Source: Brassicibacter mesophilus
GTDB taxonomy: Bacteria; Bacillota; Clostridia; Tissierellales; Proteiniboraceae
Direction of reading: 5' to 3'
Assembly: GCF_050433385.1 (NCBI RefSeq)
Contig: NZ_JBNPXI010000023.1
Location: 1 to 64,000, forward strand
Length of the DNA: 64,000 bases
Part shown: piece by piece, positions 54,632-63,834 of the stretch
Layout of the letters: each line of letters starts with the position of its first letter
Position numbering within the stretch: the stretch's first letter is position 1
Made by a program: the position numbers and the translations under genes
The notes under the pieces: generated by a model
The model's input: the letters and a program-made list of their open reading frames with translations, nothing else
The model's database searches: none
Told to the model about the DNA's origin: nothing

Positions 54632-54652
54632 TTTGTCCCCCTTTGATCTGTA

Positions 54653-54666
54653 TTAGATTAATCTAA
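54653..54666. promoter_or_regulatory. Palindromic operator before the DUF401 gene
   Basis: TTAGATTAATCTAA is a perfect 14-base palindrome with the same TTAG/CTAA ends as the feoA boxes, 22 bases upstream of the DUF401 start. Confidence 0.55.
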
Positions 54667-54840
54667 TATAATATATCATAAAAATCAGTATAGCAAAACA
54701 CCTAAACATGTGATAATTTTGCTAGGAGTAAATATTGCAGCACTACAATTTATTTACACGTATAACTTACCAATATTTAGAGGATTTAAGTAATTTAAGT
54801 AGAAGAATATATTGTTCAAAAATTTTTATGGGTATGTGAT

Positions 54841-54930
54841 AGAGATATGGAAGAAGTGGCAAGATCTATGTAAGAACTAAATCTGATGATTAATGACTTG
54901 TCTAAAGCCATAGAGATTTTTAAGCTTTAG
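54841..54930 (+). pseudogene. C-terminal remnant of a methyl-accepting chemotaxis protein
   Basis: The frame reads RDMEEVARSM, a stop, then ELNLMINDLSKAIEIFKL and a final stop. This is the usual C-terminal end of chemoreceptors (EEVA.S..EL...NLSK.IE.FKL). Nothing upstream continues the gene; it is a short relic. Confidence 0.5.
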
Positions 54931-54943
54931 TGAGGTTTTAATG

Positions 54944-54974
54944 AGAAAGACAGGACTTTTAGTCCTGCCTTTCT
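54944..54974 (-). terminator. Terminator of ilvE
   Basis: AGAAAGACAGGACT/AGTCCTGCCTTTCT stem with a three-base loop, 6 bases past the ilvE stop. Confidence 0.75.
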
Positions 54975-54979
54975 GTGTA

Positions 54980-56005
54980 TTATTCTACTTCTACAATCCA
55001 TCCCTCTGGAGCTTCTACATCTCCAAACTGTATACCATAAAGAGTATTGTAAAGCTTTTTAGTTATAGGACCTACTTCTGTTTCACTATGAAAAACATGA
55101 AGCGTGCCTTTATATTCTATACCACCTATAGGAGTTATTACAGCAGCAGTTCCACAAGCACCTGCTTCTTTGAATTCATCTAAATTGTCTATGAGAACGT
55201 CTCTTTCTTCTGCTCCCAATCCTAAATATTCTTTTGCTACATGTAATAGTGAATACTTAGTTATACTAGGAAGAATAGATGGAGAAAAAGGAGTAACGAA
55301 CTTATTGTCTTTAGTAATTCCGAAGAAATTAGCTGCTCCGACTTCTTCAATCTTTGTATGAGTTGCTGGGTCAAGATATATACAATCTGCAAAACCTTTT
55401 TTTACTGCTTGTTCATGAGCAAGAAGACTGCCGGCATAGTTTCCTCCAACTTTTGCTGCACCAGTTCCGTAAGGCGCTGCTCTATCATATTCTGAAACAG
55501 TGAAGTTTACTGGAGCCATTCCCCCTTTAAAATAAGGGCCAACTGGCACACAAAATACACAGAATAAGTACTCTGGAGCTGGTTTTACTCCAAGATTATC
55601 TCCAACACCTATCATGAAAGGTCGTAAGTAAAGTGTAGCTCCAGTTCCATATGGAGGAACATAAGCTTCATTTGCTTTAACAACTTGAATACATGCGTCT
55701 ATAAACTTGTCCTCAGGTATTTCAGGCATTAATATACGATTACAGCTTTTATTCATACGTTTAGCGTTTTGATCAGGTCTGAAAAGCTGGATATTTCCAT
55801 CTTTTCTACGATAAGCTTTTAGTCCTTCAAAGCATTGCTGTCCATAGTGAAGGGCAGTCGAAGCTTCGCTTATAGAAAGATTATTATCTTCTACTAGCTT
55901 ACCTTCATCCCATTTACCATCTTTCCACTTTGAAACATAGCGAAAGTCGGTCTTCATATAGCTAAATCCCAGTTTGCGCCAATCGATGTTTACAGTTTGA
56001 CTCAT
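54980..56005 (-). CDS. ilvE: Branched-chain amino acid aminotransferase
   Basis: The 341-residue fold-type IV PLP enzyme has the class-specific ALHYGQQCFEGLKAYR, RPFMIGVGDNLGV, KVGGNYAGSLLAH with the PLP lysine, and the EVGAANFFG segment. It makes Val, Leu and Ile from their keto acids. AGGAGGAG precedes the ATG. It lies alone; I see no T-box leader upstream. Confidence 0.92.
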   Translation of the reverse strand: MSQTVNIDWRKLGFSYMKTDFRYVSKWKDGKWDEGKLVEDNNLSISEASTALHYGQQCFEGLKAYRRKDGNIQLFRPDQNAKRMNKSCNRILMPEIPEDKFIDACIQVVKANEAYVPPYGTGATLYLRPFMIGVGDNLGVKPAPEYLFCVFCVPVGPYFKGGMAPVNFTVSEYDRAAPYGTGAAKVGGNYAGSLLAHEQAVKKGFADCIYLDPATHTKIEEVGAANFFGITKDNKFVTPFSPSILPSITKYSLLHVAKEYLGLGAEERDVLIDNLDEFKEAGACGTAAVITPIGGIEYKGTLHVFHSETEVGPITKKLYNTLYGIQFGDVEAPEGWIVEVE

Positions 56006-56342
56006 ATAATCTCCTCCTATTTTAAAGATTCTTAATTTTTAGTGAATAAAAGATACACATTAAGAATTGTGTGAATATAGAAATGTAAGCTTATATTGTA
56101 TGTATATTACTATACATAACAAAAGATATACTATTTATATAATTATATCATAAAAATATACTTATGTACTATGACGGTAAAACCGTCTAGTATTGACTCA
56201 ATTATAGAACGCTAGCAAACTTAATAAATGCAGTCAAAAGTTTAATTAAATTTAACTATACATTGACGAATAAAATTAGTTATTATATAATATGCTTACA
56301 AAGTTAAATCAAATTAAACTAAATGGAGAATGGGGGAGAAAA
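56006..56342. other. Intergenic region
   Basis: AT-rich divergent spacer. It contains AGTTTAATTAAATTTAAC (56239-56256), which resembles a sequence in front of the XRE-TPR gene (58741-58758). No gene is visible. Confidence 0.4.
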
Positions 56343-57308
56343 ATGAGCAAAATATCAAAAACTGTTAATTGGGAAGAAGCTATAAACGAGTCAGAAGTAG
56401 TCAATATTGGTGGTGTAGCTCAATACATACTTATACGAGGGAACAACAAGAATAATCCAATAATCCTTTTTTTACATGGGGGACCAGGTATCCCTTATAG
56501 TACAAATGCATCTGAATTTCAAAGAAAGATAGAAGAGCATTTTGTAGTTGTAAACTGGGATCAAAGAGGAACTGGAAAGTCATATAATCGTGATATACCT
56601 AAAGACTCAATGAACTTAGAACAGTTTATTTCAGATACTAATGAGGTTGTTGATTATATTTTAAATAAATTTAATAGAGATAAGTTATATTTAGCAGCGC
56701 AGTCATTTGGGAGCGTACTAGGAATTATGACAGTGAATAGGTATCCAGAAAAATTTTATGCTTATATTGGAATAGGTCAAGTAGTTGATATTAAAGAAAA
56801 TGAAAGAGTATCATATGAATTTTTACTAAATGAAGTAAAGAAACAAAAACATACTACCGCAATTAAAGATTTAGAAGAAATAGGGCATCCACCGTATAAA
56901 AATTTTTTAAGGGACATGTCAAAACAAAGAAGATGGTTAAATGAATTTGGTTACGTTGAGAGAAATTGTAACATATTTAGAAGTTTCAAAGAAAAATGTA
57001 GTGAAGAAGAGATTGAAAGGATTATGGAAGGTAGTGAATTTACTGCAAAGAATTTATTAACTGAAATAATTGAAAAGGAAATTAGTTTTTTTGAAAGTAT
57101 AAAAGAAATAAAAGTTCCTGTATATTTTTGTATGGGTAGATATGATTATACATCACCTTCAATAATAGTAGAAAAGTACAGTGAACAATTAAAGGCACCT
57201 AAAAAAGAAAGCATCTGGTTTGAAAATTCAGCTCATTTTCCTGATTACGAAGAATCAGATAAATTTTCTGATGTACTACTAAAAATTCTAGAAGAAACTT
57301 ATAAATAG
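56343..57308 (+). CDS. Alpha/beta hydrolase, proline iminopeptidase-like
   Basis: The 321-residue protein has the fold's HGGPG oxyanion motif, WDQRGTGKS, the nucleophile segment AAQSFGSV (an alanine replaces the first glycine of GxSxG), and late Asp and His in GRYDYTSP and NSAHFPDYEE. It is close to prolyl aminopeptidases, but the real substrate is unknown. ATG 56343 has GGGGGAG upstream, unlike the earlier ATG at 56292. It faces the XRE-TPR regulator. Confidence 0.85.
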   Translation: MSKISKTVNWEEAINESEVVNIGGVAQYILIRGNNKNNPIILFLHGGPGIPYSTNASEFQRKIEEHFVVVNWDQRGTGKSYNRDIPKDSMNLEQFISDTNEVVDYILNKFNRDKLYLAAQSFGSVLGIMTVNRYPEKFYAYIGIGQVVDIKENERVSYEFLLNEVKKQKHTTAIKDLEEIGHPPYKNFLRDMSKQRRWLNEFGYVERNCNIFRSFKEKCSEEEIERIMEGSEFTAKNLLTEIIEKEISFFESIKEIKVPVYFCMGRYDYTSPSIIVEKYSEQLKAPKKESIWFENSAHFPDYEESDKFSDVLLKILEETYK

Positions 57309-57407
57309 AGAGCGTGTAAACGCTTTTTTTGACTAATATAATTTTTAATACTTAAATAATCTTCTACGATGAAATGTACCATAAATTAGCTTATAGCCGT
57401 GTTTATT

Positions 57408-58724
57408 CTATTTAAAAGGAAGTCCTTTAAGATCATCCTCCATATCATTTGCCATTTTTAGATATTTAAATGCAGTTTCAAACTCTTTAAGCTTATGATA
57501 TATTTCACTTATGCTTTTGTACGCAAAAACGTGATAAATAGAATTTTGGAAAACTTCTAGCTTTGCAATACCAATATGCATTTCCTTTAAAGCCTCATTA
57601 TATTTTCCTAATTTAAATAATGTAAGACCATGATATATTTTAGCTGACCACATAAAAAGATAGTCATGTTTAAGAAGTTTATCGTAATTATAATTCATCT
57701 TCTCAAGTAATGTCAGAGCATTTTCATAATCTTCTAAAAGATATAATGCCTTAGCTTTTGCCATAGTGTAAAATATTTTTAAATCTTTTCTAAGCATGTT
57801 GTCTTCAATACTATTTAAGTATTCAATTGCCTTTTGAGGATTATTAATATGAATTTCAAATTCTGCATAGTTTATATGAATTATAGACATACTTAATTTA
57901 TCTTCTGTAAAAAGTGCAAATTGTTCAGCTTTATGAATATTATATTTAAACTCATCATAGTTTCTTGAAATTAAATTTATTGAAGCTAACGTTTGATATA
58001 ATGAATCAGATTTATAGTATATTTTTTTTTCGTTAGAAAATGATATAGCCTTTTTTAGCATTAATACAGTATTATTAAAATCTCCTAATCCAGAGTATAC
58101 TAGGGCTTTTATAAACATTAATTTTATCTCAAATAAATAGTCTTTAGTTATAGATAAGTTATATACATCAGTTGCCTTGTCTAAAATATCTAAGCATGGC
58201 ATATAGTTAAAGTCACTCATATATCTGTTAATCTTCTCAATATATGCAATTGCAGCATCTGAATATAGCTGATTTTTTTCATATATATTTACAGCCTTGT
58301 CAATTACTTTTTCGCTTTCATCAAATAAATTTAAATAAGCTAAACATTCTCCAAGTTTATAAAGAATATCACTATATAACTTATCATTTTGTTTAAAATT
58401 ATATTTAGATAATAAAGCATACAATTCTTCCCTGGATTTTTCATATTTCAAACTATCAATTAGTGAGTTAATTTCTTTTACTTTTTCTCTAATTTCGTTT
58501 ATAGGTAGTTCATTTTTAGGCAGACAATCATCTTCTAAAAAATAGGATACTGGTTTGTCTAATCTTTTAGCTATTAATTTAAGGTTTTTCATTGATGGAG
58601 TTGCAATGTTGTTTTCAATTTGGCTTAACATACTTTTGGTCATATCTTTTCCAGCCAATTCAGACTGTGTAATCTTAAGTTCTTTTCTTAACTCTTTTAT
58701 TTTTTCGCCTATAGATTTAGACAA
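57408..58724 (-). CDS. XRE-TPR regulator (Rgg/PlcR-like)
   Basis: The 438-residue protein has an N-terminal XRE HTH (IKELRKELKITQSELAGKDM, TKSMLSQIENNIATPSMKNL) and then about ten TPR-like helical repeats from residue 90 to the end. RRNPP-type regulators of this shape bind small signalling peptides. No peptide gene is obvious beside it. Its promoter shares an AT-rich motif with the neighbouring hydrolase gene. Confidence 0.85.
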   Translation of the reverse strand: MSKSIGEKIKELRKELKITQSELAGKDMTKSMLSQIENNIATPSMKNLKLIAKRLDKPVSYFLEDDCLPKNELPINEIREKVKEINSLIDSLKYEKSREELYALLSKYNFKQNDKLYSDILYKLGECLAYLNLFDESEKVIDKAVNIYEKNQLYSDAAIAYIEKINRYMSDFNYMPCLDILDKATDVYNLSITKDYLFEIKLMFIKALVYSGLGDFNNTVLMLKKAISFSNEKKIYYKSDSLYQTLASINLISRNYDEFKYNIHKAEQFALFTEDKLSMSIIHINYAEFEIHINNPQKAIEYLNSIEDNMLRKDLKIFYTMAKAKALYLLEDYENALTLLEKMNYNYDKLLKHDYLFMWSAKIYHGLTLFKLGKYNEALKEMHIGIAKLEVFQNSIYHVFAYKSISEIYHKLKEFETAFKYLKMANDMEDDLKGLPFK

Positions 58725-58828
58725 TTAAAAAACCTCCAGAAGTTTAATTTGAATTAACATTAATTATATGTTTACCATTATATTATAGTAGAAACATATT
58801 GAATTAACAAGATAACTAAATATATGTA

Positions 58829-58855
58829 AATAAGTTTAAAATAATTAAACTTATT
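58829..58855. repeat. Perfect palindrome upstream of the XRE-TPR gene
   Basis: AATAAGTTTAA/TTAAACTTATT arms around AATAA. It lies in the regulator's upstream region and could be an operator or a terminator of unknown direction. Confidence 0.45.
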
Positions 58856-58927
58856 CTTAACAAGAAGAGAGTAGAATGTAAAGTTTAAAAATACCTTAAA
58901 AATACTATGATATCTTAATTAAATTGA

Positions 58928-58960
58928 AAGCCCTGTATTATTTAAAATACAAGGCTTTTA
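58928..58960 (-). terminator. Terminator downstream of cotJC
   Basis: AAAGCC-GTATT/AATAC-GGCTTT stem, about 30 bases beyond the cotJC stop. Confidence 0.6.
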
Positions 58961-58990
58961 ATAATTAGAGAGTGTTAGAATACTTCTTAA

Positions 58991-59424
58991 CTAATAGACT
59001 TTTTTCTTGCTCATATGATCTTCAACTATACACAAAGTTTCTCCAAATCTTTGAAAGTGAACCACTTCTCTTTCTCTTAAGAATCTTAAGGTATCAGTAA
59101 CACCAGGGTCATCACTTACATTAATTAGATATTCGTATGTTGCTCTAGCTTTTTGTTCAGCAGCCATATCCTCATGTAAATCTGCTATTGGATCTGCTTT
59201 AGATTGAATAAATGTAGCAGTCCATGCATATCCCCCAGCATTATGAGGGAAAGGACTCTTGCCATGGTTAACATAGTGAGCTTCAAAAGGTGTGCCTTTA
59301 ATTTTTTCTATAGGAGCATCTTTTGTTAGCTTATATACTAATGTACCAATTATCTCCCAATGCGCTAATTCTTCAGTACCAATATCAGTTAAAATACCTT
59401 TAGCTTGAGTCGTTGGAATATGTT
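58991..59424 (-). pseudogene. cotJC: CotJC manganese catalase, C-terminal fragment (interrupted)
   Basis: From IPTTQAKGILTDIGTEELAHWE onward the sequence is CotJC: GGYAWTATFIQSKADPIADL, EDMAAEQKARATYEYLINV and FLREREVVHFQRFGETL, with the Glu/His ligands of the di-manganese site. The first 55 or so residues of a normal CotJC are missing; in their place is the end of a serine recombinase element. CotJC is a spore-coat protein. The N-terminal half should lie right of the window, if still present. Confidence 0.88.
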
Positions 59425-59429
59425 TCAAC

Positions 59430-60863
59430 TTAATAGTTAGGTATAACTTTAACATCATCATTAGTTATAATGACTTCTTTTATTAAAAGTTTTATTATAT
59501 TTCTTTTTTCTTCAAAAGTAGCTTCTTTCCATATTAATTCAAAGTTATCTAAAATGCTTAATATTTCTTGAACTTTAACTTGTTTATTATAAATAATGGA
59601 CCTTGAGTTATTATATTCACTTATTGTTTTTAGTAGATTTTTTTTATTGTTATGAAGTTCTTCTAAACGTTTAGATAGCTCATTTGCTGGTATGTTGTCA
59701 TATTGGTAGAGGTCCATAAGCTTAGATATTTGCTTATCAATATTATCTATTTGCTCGCTTAATATATCTATATCAAGCTTTATACTATCTTCTTTTAATC
59801 TTGAAGTATATTTATCCTTCATTATATCTTTATCTAGTTTAGTATTTATTATATGATTTATAACCTCATGATCTACTTTTTTCATAGGTATATGTTTGCC
59901 TGGACAATTTGGATCTTTTATCATATGCTTAGGCGTTTTTGCAGCTGAGTAGCAATAATAGTAATATGTCTTTTCCCCATCTTCACATCTGGTAATCCAT
60001 GTACCTTTTAATCTAGCACCACAATAGCCACATCTTATCATTCCAGTTAAAAGGTATTTAGAACGTGGATACTTCTTATTACTTCTTTTTTCCATTAGTT
60101 CTTGAGTTTTATTGAATAAATCTTCATCAATAATAGGCTCGTGCACGCCTTGATATAGCTCTCCTTTATATTCAATAAATCCCCTGTATATATGATTATT
60201 CAATATCCTTACTATAGCATTTGTTTGCCAAAGAACACCATTTTTTTTCTTAAATCCTTTTTTATCCATGATAGTAGCTATAGCGTGGTATCCATGACCT
60301 TTATTATATAGTCTAAATATCTCTTTTACATGTATAGCCTCATATTCATCAATTACTAATTCATCTGTTTCAGGAAGATATTTATAACCATGTGGAACAT
60401 ATCCACCACCACGAAATAATCCTTCCTTAGCTCTTTTTTCTTTACCTAGTTTAGTTCTTTCTTTTATAGTTTCTCTTTCAAGCTGCGCGAATACTGATAA
60501 TATACCAATCATAGCTTTTCCGAAAGGAGTTGTAGTATCAAATGATTCTGATAAAGAAACAAAATCAACCTCAGCAGGAAGAAACTTTTCTTCTATAAGG
60601 AATAAAGTATCTTTCTGAGATCGAGAAAGCCTGTCCAATTTATATACTAATACAATATCTATGTCATCAAGCTCATTTAAAAGCTTTTGTAACCCTGGTC
60701 TATCTGTATTAGCTCCAGTCCAACCAGCATCAACGTATATGTCAAATATGTTCCAAGACTTAGCTTTACAATAGCTAATAAGTTTTTCTTTTTGTGCATC
60801 TATAGAAAAGTTTTGAGCTTGCTCTTGTGAAGATACTCGAATGTATATAGCAGCTTTCTTCAT
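59430..60863 (-). CDS. Large serine recombinase of the cotJC element
   Basis: The 477-residue protein has the catalytic domain (AAIYIRVSSQEQ with the nucleophile serine, VDAGWTGANTDRPGLQ, YKLDRLSRSQKD, FAQLERETIKERT), a recombinase domain (about 160-260), zinc-ribbon cysteines (MIRCGYCGARLKG ... CPGKHI) and a coiled coil near 370-420. Its stop lies about 6 bases from the cotJC fragment. It is different in sequence from the feoB-element enzyme but has the same orientation relative to its junction. Confidence 0.93.
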   Translation of the reverse strand: MKKAAIYIRVSSQEQAQNFSIDAQKEKLISYCKAKSWNIFDIYVDAGWTGANTDRPGLQKLLNELDDIDIVLVYKLDRLSRSQKDTLFLIEEKFLPAEVDFVSLSESFDTTTPFGKAMIGILSVFAQLERETIKERTKLGKEKRAKEGLFRGGGYVPHGYKYLPETDELVIDEYEAIHVKEIFRLYNKGHGYHAIATIMDKKGFKKKNGVLWQTNAIVRILNNHIYRGFIEYKGELYQGVHEPIIDEDLFNKTQELMEKRSNKKYPRSKYLLTGMIRCGYCGARLKGTWITRCEDGEKTYYYYCYSAAKTPKHMIKDPNCPGKHIPMKKVDHEVINHIINTKLDKDIMKDKYTSRLKEDSIKLDIDILSEQIDNIDKQISKLMDLYQYDNIPANELSKRLEELHNNKKNLLKTISEYNNSRSIIYNKQVKVQEILSILDNFELIWKEATFEEKRNIIKLLIKEVIITNDDVKVIPNY

Positions 60864-61451
60864 TAATAATCGCCCTTTCTAGGTATATATTAAGAGAGGT
60901 ATAAAAACATCTTCTAATGAAATCTTATATTGTATATCAAAAGCTTTAAATGTATCTACTAACAGATATATTTACTTGTACATGTAATTGTAAAATATTA
61001 TAATCATATACACGAACTTGCGTTCTTGTTTGCTAGTTATAATACATAAAGGGGATGAATAAATGAAAATAATTTATGTTAGTTTGGGAGGTAGATTATA
61101 TATTATTAAGTCTAAAGATAAAATATACATAAATAATAACTTGAATAGGTGCCATTATTACTTCCATAGTTGCGCCTTATATTAGGAGCAAAACCACAGT
61201 AGAACAACAGAAAAATATTGGGTTTTGGATTGGAGTATCGGTAAACGCTGCAAATTCTTAAAAGTCTAGTATGAGTGGAAAGAAAAAACAGTATGTAATT
61301 GAAATGTGTGCTAGACTGCCCCGAAGCTTGACCCTCTCCAGCACAAACTACAATGCTACGTTGGCTGAAGTCCAACACTACTACAGTTATAACCCCTTCT
61401 TAGTACACAATATATCTTGTGTACTAAGATAATGAATTTTTTTCATTATTT
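60864..61451. other. Intergenic region with a holin remnant
   Basis: Apart from the holin relic (61145-61306) and an inverted repeat CTTAGTACACAA/TTGTGTACTAAG (61399-61428), no gene is convincing. A 40-codon frame at 61062 with an AAAGGGG site may be the degenerate start of the holin. The part 61311-61400 is more GC-rich than its surroundings. Confidence 0.4.
61145..61306 (+). pseudogene. Phage holin (LL-H family) remnant
   Basis: The frame IGAIITSIVAPYIRSKTTVEQQ...FWIGVSVNAA, a stop, then KSSMSGKKKQYVIEM matches LL-H holins (...GxIxxxVxPYIxSKTT.EQ...FWVxxAVxAAEQ...GKEKKxYVLExL). One in-frame stop and a broken start make it a dead gene. It is the only clear phage structural relic and supports a prophage origin for the cotJC element. 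Confidence 0.55.
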
Positions 61452-61907
61452 TTATTTAAACTTGGAATTATCATAATTATATGGAATGCTTGTGCCTATT
61501 ACCACATCTTCAATTTTTTCGATGATTAGCCAGTCATCCATATTACTTTGGCGATCAAAATCTAAAGGAGGAATTGTCTTAACATCCTTAAACTCAACTA
61601 AGCATAGACATTTTTTATGCCATCTTTTTTTTTGCTTACTAGATAGATTAAGCATACTTTGATTATCTTCAAGTATTTTTACAATTTCATCTTCTGTTAA
61701 TTTAACATAGTTTTGAACACTTACTACTGTTGCTGTAGCAGAAATCTTTCCTGTTCCTTTTTTCATAAAATACAATATTTCACCTTCAAAAACCCTGCTA
61801 TGAGGAATTTTTCTTCCCGCTGCACCTCTTACAATCATAGTTTTGGTACCATCAATGATTTTCTCCAAAACCTTTTCTTTATCATCACAATATACTAAAT
61901 GTACCAT
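61452..61907 (-). CDS. ASCH-like domain protein
   Basis: The 151-residue protein has a PUA/ASCH-like layout: EKIIDGTKTMIVRGAAGRKIPHSRVFEGEILYF (described in part), then KISATATVVSVQNYVKLTEDEI. ASCH domains bind RNA or modified nucleotides. The closest families include EVE/ASCH proteins in mobile elements. AAAGGAGC precedes the ATG. The assignment is by pattern only. Confidence 0.55.
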   Translation of the reverse strand: MVHLVYCDDKEKVLEKIIDGTKTMIVRGAAGRKIPHSRVFEGEILYFMKKGTGKISATATVVSVQNYVKLTEDEIVKILEDNQSMLNLSSKQKKRWHKKCLCLVEFKDVKTIPPLDFDRQSNMDDWLIIEKIEDVVIGTSIPYNYDNSKFK

Positions 61908-62326
61908 TCTTTAATTGCTCCTTTCGTTTTATGTTAATAATTTTTATTTTTTCTAATACTATTGCAGCATTAATTCTTTTTCCAAACCATTAAAATCAGT
62001 ACTCTCTTCTAATAGGATTTCAGCTAACTAGTGGATACCGAACGATAGTTGTTATTTATTCCATATTAATGGTATTTGCGAACCAAGGCTTGTGAACATT
62101 CATTCATGACTACATCAATTACATATTATATCACAATTTAGCAAAATGTGGACAAAACTAAATTATTCTTTAATGTTTGAAGTCACAAGTTAGTTTATTT
62201 ATGTAATAAATTTCTATTATTTTACTAAATAGTAAGCATGCCCAATAATAAATAAGAGAAGATATTATTATTTATGTTCAAGAAATTATGTCAAAGAATG
62301 GACTAGGGAATTATGAGAATGAATAA
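61908..62326. other. Intergenic region
   Basis: AT-rich; I see no gene, repeat or promoter that I can support. Confidence 0.4.
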
Positions 62327-63031
62327 ATGAAAAAGCAAATACAAGGGATTGTGATTGGTATTTTAATTATGCTATTTTTAACGAATGTGGCATCTGCTAG
62401 AGGTATAGAAAAAACTATAGAAGTTGTTTTCAACCAGGTGAATCTAGAAGTCAATGGCGAAAAAGTAAATGAAGACGATATTTTATACAATGGAACAACT
62501 TATGTACCTTTAAGATTTGTAAGTGAAAACCTGGGTTATAAAGTAGAATGGAGTCAGGAGACTAAAACGGTTTTAGTTTACTGTAATCGAAAATTATCCG
62601 AAGAGGGAGACAACACTTTACTTTCAGCTAAGGGAGATAATTACAGTAATTCAGAAGATTATTCTATATTAAAAGATGAAAGAACAACTATAAAATCAGA
62701 CTTAATGTATAGTATAGATGAAAAATATGGAATTGATTTTGATGCTGAAAATGCTCATAAGTTCTTTTTGAAGTCTCAAACAGGAAGAGCTAGACATGAG
62801 TTATCTGTTGCCAAAAACCAAGTTTTAAAAATTGAATATTATATGTTAAATGATGGTGGAAATCTCCGTTTTTTAGAGATATATGATGATAATTATAATC
62901 TTATGAAAACTTTAGATTCAAATTCAAAGGGAACAATTGAAATTCAATTTCATAAATCAACTAAAGCTCATATAGATATAGTTGGTGAAAACACTCACTG
63001 TTATGTTGATGTAAAATGGAGTGTTGAATAA
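62327..63031 (+). CDS. Secreted protein with a copper-amine-oxidase N-terminal domain
   Basis: The 234-residue protein has a signal peptide (KQIQGIVIGILIMLFLTNVASA) and one CuAO-N1 domain (FNQVNLEVNGEKVNEDD...GTTYVPLRFVSENLGYKVEWSQETKTV). The C-terminal half (about 110-234) is a beta-rich region I do not recognise. CuAO-N1 domains are common on surface proteins of Firmicutes. There is a good terminator 20 bases after the stop. Confidence 0.8.
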   Translation: MKKQIQGIVIGILIMLFLTNVASARGIEKTIEVVFNQVNLEVNGEKVNEDDILYNGTTYVPLRFVSENLGYKVEWSQETKTVLVYCNRKLSEEGDNTLLSAKGDNYSNSEDYSILKDERTTIKSDLMYSIDEKYGIDFDAENAHKFFLKSQTGRARHELSVAKNQVLKIEYYMLNDGGNLRFLEIYDDNYNLMKTLDSNSKGTIEIQFHKSTKAHIDIVGENTHCYVDVKWSVE

Positions 63032-63050
63032 TTAGCTTGTTCGTTAATGT

Positions 63051-63081
63051 AGAGTAAGGTAAAACTTACTCTGTTTTTTTA
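63051..63081 (+). terminator. Rho-independent terminator
   Basis: AGAGTAAG/CTTACTCT stem followed by seven T residues. Confidence 0.85.
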
Positions 63082-63144
63082 CCCTTTACACCGAACAAAT
63101 GTTCCTATACAATATAAGTATGAATATATTGGTAAGGCGATTCC

Positions 63145-63405
63145 ATGAAAGTAGTTGACAAAAAAATCGATATGGTTGTATGGTTTAAACCAGATGAGGA
63201 ACTTATACCTATCAAATTTCGTTTAACAGAAGATAAAGAACAATTAGTTATTGAAGTTAATAAAGTAATTGTGAAAGACGAAGAAAAGATTGCAGGAAGA
63301 ACAATACATACTTTTAGATGTCAAAGCATAATAAATGGAGTAGAGAAGGTATATGAGATAAGATTTATTACTAATGACTTGAGATGGATATTATTCAAGA
63401 TATAA
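63145..63405 (+). CDS. Hypothetical protein, 86 residues
   Basis: A small mostly beta protein (starting MKVVDKKIDMVVWFKPDEE) with the ending EIRFITNDLRWILFKI. It precedes the LexA-like gene by 11 bases and probably shares its transcript. The start has only a weak site (GGTAAGG). Family unknown. Confidence 0.6.
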   Translation: MKVVDKKIDMVVWFKPDEELIPIKFRLTEDKEQLVIEVNKVIVKDEEKIAGRTIHTFRCQSIINGVEKVYEIRFITNDLRWILFKI

Positions 63406-63416
63406 GGGGGCATAAT

Positions 63417-63653
63417 ATGTTCACACAAAAGGAAGTACAAATACTTAAGACTATAATAGAACTAATAGATAAAAAGGGGTGTAGTCCAACAGTAAGAGAA
63501 ATAGGACGAGAGGTTAACCTAAGTTCTCCAACTCCAGTTCATAGTTATTTAGATAAACTAGAAAGCAAAGGGTACATCAGTAGAGCTGCATCTAGTCCAA
63601 AAGCTTTAACTGCAAATAAAAAGGTAATGAAATTAACGAAATTATTAGAGTAG
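63417..63653 (+). CDS. LexA-type DNA-binding domain protein
   Basis: A 78-residue protein that is only the LexA N-terminal winged helix: ILKTIIELIDKKGCSPTVREIGREVNLSSPTPVHSYLDKLESKGYI. The peptidase half of LexA, including the cleavage site and the Ser/Lys pair, is missing. It could be a phage-type regulator rather than the SOS repressor. ATG 63417 follows AAGGGGG; the upstream frame to 63384 overlaps the previous gene. Confidence 0.8.
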   Translation: MFTQKEVQILKTIIELIDKKGCSPTVREIGREVNLSSPTPVHSYLDKLESKGYISRAASSPKALTANKKVMKLTKLLE

Positions 63654-63834
63654 GATTTTTCCTATTCCTTGTATATTGAGAATGAACCAGATCTAAAGCA
63701 CTACCACCTTATGGAGCTTTGCTTCTGGGGAAGCGTCTTAAGATTGCACCTCGTGTGCCCTTGCATAAATACATTGTTAATGTGAGTTTCTCGCCAGTGT
63801 CCCCTTGTTTACTAACTATTTTATACTCTGATTT
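63654..63834. other. GC-richer, hairpin-bearing stretch of unknown nature
   Basis: This segment is visibly less AT-rich than its surroundings. It has short hairpins GCTTC/GAAGC (near 63721-63734), GCAC/GTGC (near 63746-63760) and CATT/AATG (near 63773-63783). No convincing frame crosses it. It could be a structured RNA or the end of an insertion element. Confidence 0.4.

Larger units (their letters stand above)
54632..54979. other. Intergenic region
   Basis: Contains the DUF401 operator (54653), a remnant of a chemoreceptor end (54841-54930) and the ilvE terminator (54944-54974). Nothing else is visible. Confidence 0.5.

Noticed and set aside
56006..56290. T-box leader for ilvE
   Set aside because: No T-box sequence, specifier loop or terminator is present.
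61112..61378. 88-codon minus-strand frame
   Set aside because: It lies opposite the holin relic, has no ribosome-binding site and no recognisable domain.
63417..63653. Full SOS repressor LexA
   Set aside because: Only the DNA-binding half is encoded; there is no peptidase domain or cleavage site.
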